Assembly: GCF_001629735.1 (NCBI RefSeq)
Contig: NZ_CP015224.1
Span: forward strand, 1,302,001-1,366,000
Length of the DNA: 64,000 nucleotides
Direction: 5' to 3'
Source of the DNA: Lysinibacillus sphaericus
Lineage (GTDB): Bacteria; Bacillota; Bacilli; Bacillales_A; Planococcaceae
The notes below the pieces were generated by a model. That model searched no databases. It saw only the letters and a list, made by a program, of their open reading frames with translations, and had not been told where the DNA came from. Positions 62,048-64,000 of the stretch are shown piece after piece (the stretch's first letter is position 1; each line of letters starts with the position of its first letter). The translations under genes were made by a program, and so were the position numbers.

Positions 62048-62551
62048 AAGTTGTTTGATGATTACAATTTATTTGCTAGACAAATTGCAAATGTAAGATT
62101 ATCAAATTTGTCATTTCTTGTATATGAATTTAGAGATAATTATGAAATGCAAGTAGATATAATATTTGCAGAAAAAAGTCAATTTGATAATATTCAAGAG
62201 GCATTTTCTGCAATATTAAAAAAAGAATTGTTTGATGGAGAGGAGTGGGATATCCATGATGAACCAAATCCTTCTGATGAACAATGGCTAACCGCGCTAG
62301 AAAATTTCTGGATTAATAATTATTACCCCCCCAAAAACATTTGTATTGAGTTAGTGAACCAAGGTGAGTTTCTATGTAGATTTCAAAATGAATTAGCATA
62401 TCTTAATGTAACAGAACCAATTGTTAAAGAACTTTTAACTAAATTAAATCACATTGAAACTATTCAACTAATAAAAGGATATACATATGACTACATATTT
62501 GGACAGTCTGATAGTCATTATTTTGTGTTTGAATGGGGGATATATGATTAG
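62030..62551 (+). CDS. orphan acidic protein, immunity-like, unknown function
   Basis: The 173-residue soluble acidic protein has no signal or membrane segments (includes EEWDIHDEPNPSDEQW and YDYIFGQSDSHYFVFEWGIY). It was not recognised. Its size, acidity and place in an AT-rich patch of orphan genes recall immunity proteins of contact toxins, but this is only inference. GGAGATTAT precedes ATG 62030. A weak terminator follows. Confidence 0.6.
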   Translation: MFKDIQKLFDDYNLFARQIANVRLSNLSFLVYEFRDNYEMQVDIIFAEKSQFDNIQEAFSAILKKELFDGEEWDIHDEPNPSDEQWLTALENFWINNYYPPKNICIELVNQGEFLCRFQNELAYLNVTEPIVKELLTKLNHIETIQLIKGYTYDYIFGQSDSHYFVFEWGIYD

Positions 62552-62558
62552 TTTATTG

Positions 62559-62580
62559 ACCATGTCTTGATGGTTTTTTG
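62559..62580 (+). terminator. weak terminator
   Basis: ACCAT and ATGGT form a short stem followed by TTTTTT just after the orphan gene. Confidence 0.5.
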
Positions 62581-62839
62581 TTATTTATTTTTTATTAAAT
62601 ATTTGTGAATGGAAAGTGCACAGTGAACGTCCAATGCTTTTCTATAATTAGTTAAATTAACCTAATAGTCTTCCACAATCATTAGTGCATAGTGAACCAT
62701 CTTTAGATAATTGGCTTGAAAATTAATGGAAATAGTTATCCAAATGAAAGTTGTATAGGGTATTATTAAACTTACTGAGTAGTTTAGTAAGTGTTTTGTA
62801 GAAAATGACATAGAAATGAGTCGAGAGGTAAGGTGTACC

Positions 62840-63343
62840 ATGAACAAAATTACGTGCCCCTGTTGTGGCTATAGAACATTGGATAGTGATGGTAGCTATG
62901 ATATATGCCCAATTTGTTTTTGGGAGGACGACCCTTTTCAAAAAGAAAATGAGTACGATTTAGGTGCTAACCATGTGCCCCTTGTTGAAGCACAAAAAAA
63001 TTATATTAGGTATGGTGCTTGTGAGAAAAGGTTTGTTAAAAATGTTCGAAAGTCTAATGAACAAGATAAAAGAAATCCGAATTGGAAGGCATTTAAGGAT
63101 GATTTATATGAGCTGGGATTAGTTTGTAGAAGGTTTAAAGAAGGGGTGTATAATATTGCAGATTTAGAACATAACTTATCTTTGATTGATAGTTCAAAAG
63201 AGATAAACAAAATTATAGAACAAGCTATGAATGATATAGAAATGATTAGGTTTTGCACTTCTGACTATAAGCAAAGAGACGAAGCGATAGAGGTTGTTGA
63301 AAAATTGTTAAAACGGTTGAATATTACGACGATAGAAACCTAA
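62840..63343 (+). CDS. CPCC-type cysteine-rich protein, possible immunity protein
   Basis: The 167-residue protein begins with the CPCC zinc-ribbon signature ITCPCCGYRTLDSDGSYDIC followed by PICFWEDDPFQKENE (Cys pairs at about 5/7/8 and 22/25). A helical C-terminal domain follows (about 75-165). CPCC domains occur often among polymorphic-toxin immunity genes. No toxin is adjacent in this window. GAGAGGTAAGGTGTACC precedes ATG 62840. Confidence 0.75.
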   Translation: MNKITCPCCGYRTLDSDGSYDICPICFWEDDPFQKENEYDLGANHVPLVEAQKNYIRYGACEKRFVKNVRKSNEQDKRNPNWKAFKDDLYELGLVCRRFKEGVYNIADLEHNLSLIDSSKEINKIIEQAMNDIEMIRFCTSDYKQRDEAIEVVEKLLKRLNITTIET

Positions 63344-63389
63344 GATTAGATTTTAAATTAAAAGGGTTTCACGTAATAAACTATAAAAT

Positions 63390-63414
63390 ACCACACCATG
63401 ATGTGTGGTTTTTC
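63390..63414 (+). terminator. rho-independent terminator
   Basis: ACCACAC (63390-63396) and GTGTGGT (63403-63409) form a stem, then TTTTC. Confidence 0.75.
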
Positions 63415-63564
63415 TTTTGTATTCATTTCGACGGTGTATTATTTGTAATGTAAGTAGATAAAAGGGCATAAAAGAATCTATTTTTAATAGTCTATATTTC
63501 TTATTCAGGGGATATATGGTAACTTTGGTATGTACATATTTTTAAATAAAAGGTGAGGTATGAA

Positions 63565-64000
63565 ATGTTACATAAGAAATCATCGAACAATAATTTAATG
63601 ATTAAAGCACTAGCAGCGAGTGTTATGACAGCTGCTATGGTTATTCCAGTTGCTACTGAAAATGTTCAAGCAGCACCAGTTACAAAAACAACGTTTAAAG
63701 ATGTAGCTAAATCTCATTGGGCATATGAGTCCATTAAACAGGTCGCTGAAAAAGGGTTAGTAACAGGATATGAAGATGGTACATATAAGCCATCTGCTCA
63801 AGTTACACGTGCAGAGTTTGCAACATTCCTATCACGCGTATTCGATGGCAACAACCGTACACCATCTAAATTTTCAGATGTTGGAGCTTCACATTGGGCA
63901 AATGACGCTATTCAAGAAGGACTAGCAGTTGGATTCATTAAAGCTAGTGATTTCTCAAATAACAAATTTGAACCAAACAAAGCAATGACACGTGGCGAAA
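63565..64000 (+). CDS. S-layer homology (SLH) domain protein, N-terminal part
   Basis: The frame opens at ATG 63565, after GGTGAGG, and is still open at the window end. A signal peptide (about 10-36, ending VATENVQAA) precedes SLH repeat 1 (TTFKDVAKSHWAYESIKQVA, then GYEDGTYKPSAQVTRAEFAT) and repeat 2 (KFSDVGASHWANDAIQEGLA). SLH domains bind pyruvylated cell-wall polymer, so this is a surface or S-layer protein. What follows the SLH domains cannot be seen. Confidence 0.92.
   Translation, partial: MLHKKSSNNNLMIKALAASVMTAAMVIPVATENVQAAPVTKTTFKDVAKSHWAYESIKQVAEKGLVTGYEDGTYKPSAQVTRAEFATFLSRVFDGNNRTPSKFSDVGASHWANDAIQEGLAVGFIKASDFSNNKFEPNKAMTRGE

Overview
The window looks like the chromosome of a low-GC, spore-forming Bacillota of the Lysinibacillus (Bacillus sphaericus) group. 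The signs are AT-rich coding sequence, strong AGGAGG ribosome sites with frequent TTG/GTG starts, a Spo0E-type sporulation phosphatase, a T-box leader on thrS, a ComP/ComA-like two-component pair, a ywnA-ywnB pair, a ypmR-ypmS-msrA-msrB block, a urease-nickel operon and, at the right edge, the start of an S-layer-homology protein. The genus is inferred from recall of gene content; no search was run. I recognised no rRNA, tRNA or CRISPR array.

Layout. 0-6.4 kb: small membrane and secreted proteins, two decayed genes, a methyltransferase-HD hydrolase pair, and a MarR regulator with a DUF3147 partner under a 39-bp palindromic operator. 6.5-9 kb: T-box-controlled thrS. 9-14 kb: a Spo0E-like gene, a histidine phosphatase, a SUKH protein and three GNATs. 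13.8-14.4 kb: an internally deleted IS1182-type element. 14.4-23.2 kb: a methyltransferase, an orphan ResC/CcsA, a cold-shock protein, the two-component system with a divergent membrane protein, and thyA. 23.3-28.1 kb: ywnA-ywnB with matching operators, aspA and a chemoreceptor. 28.6-38.5 kb: ureABCEFGD followed without a visible terminator by a five-gene nickel/peptide-type ABC importer, so enzyme, metallochaperones and metal supply are probably co-expressed. 38.5-46.6 kb: a lipoprotein pseudogene, small proteins, three cobalamin-riboswitch sequences (one a fragment), a TetM-like GTPase, a BtuF-like lipoprotein and a small siroheme-reductase-like protein. 46.7-60.6 kb: mostly conserved housekeeping genes (S9 peptidase, RlmI-like methyltransferase, dfrA, HIT protein, hemolysin III, degV, ypmR, ypmS, msrA, msrB, a chemoreceptor, yozE, deoD), interrupted by a second deleted IS1182-type element. 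60.7-64 kb: a low-GC tail with an integrase remnant, three small orphan genes of the kind seen among toxin-immunity genes (one CPCC protein) and the SLH protein.

I did not find a clearly new multi-gene system. The least ordinary signals are: (1) two deleted IS1182-type elements that share one architecture, carry a 127-128 bp GC-rich palindromic block between the transposase-5' end and the transposase, and both sit in transcription terminators; (2) a cobalamin riboswitch that controls only a 42-codon ORF before a terminator, with a 69-bp riboswitch fragment exactly 1,260 bp upstream; (3) two self-contained regulator/operator circuits (MarR-DUF3147 and YwnA-YwnB); (4) a ComP/ComA-like pair facing a divergent membrane-protein gene across an array of TTCGGA repeats; (5) the immunity-like tail. 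Most annotated starts were chosen by ribosome-site spacing and family N-termini.
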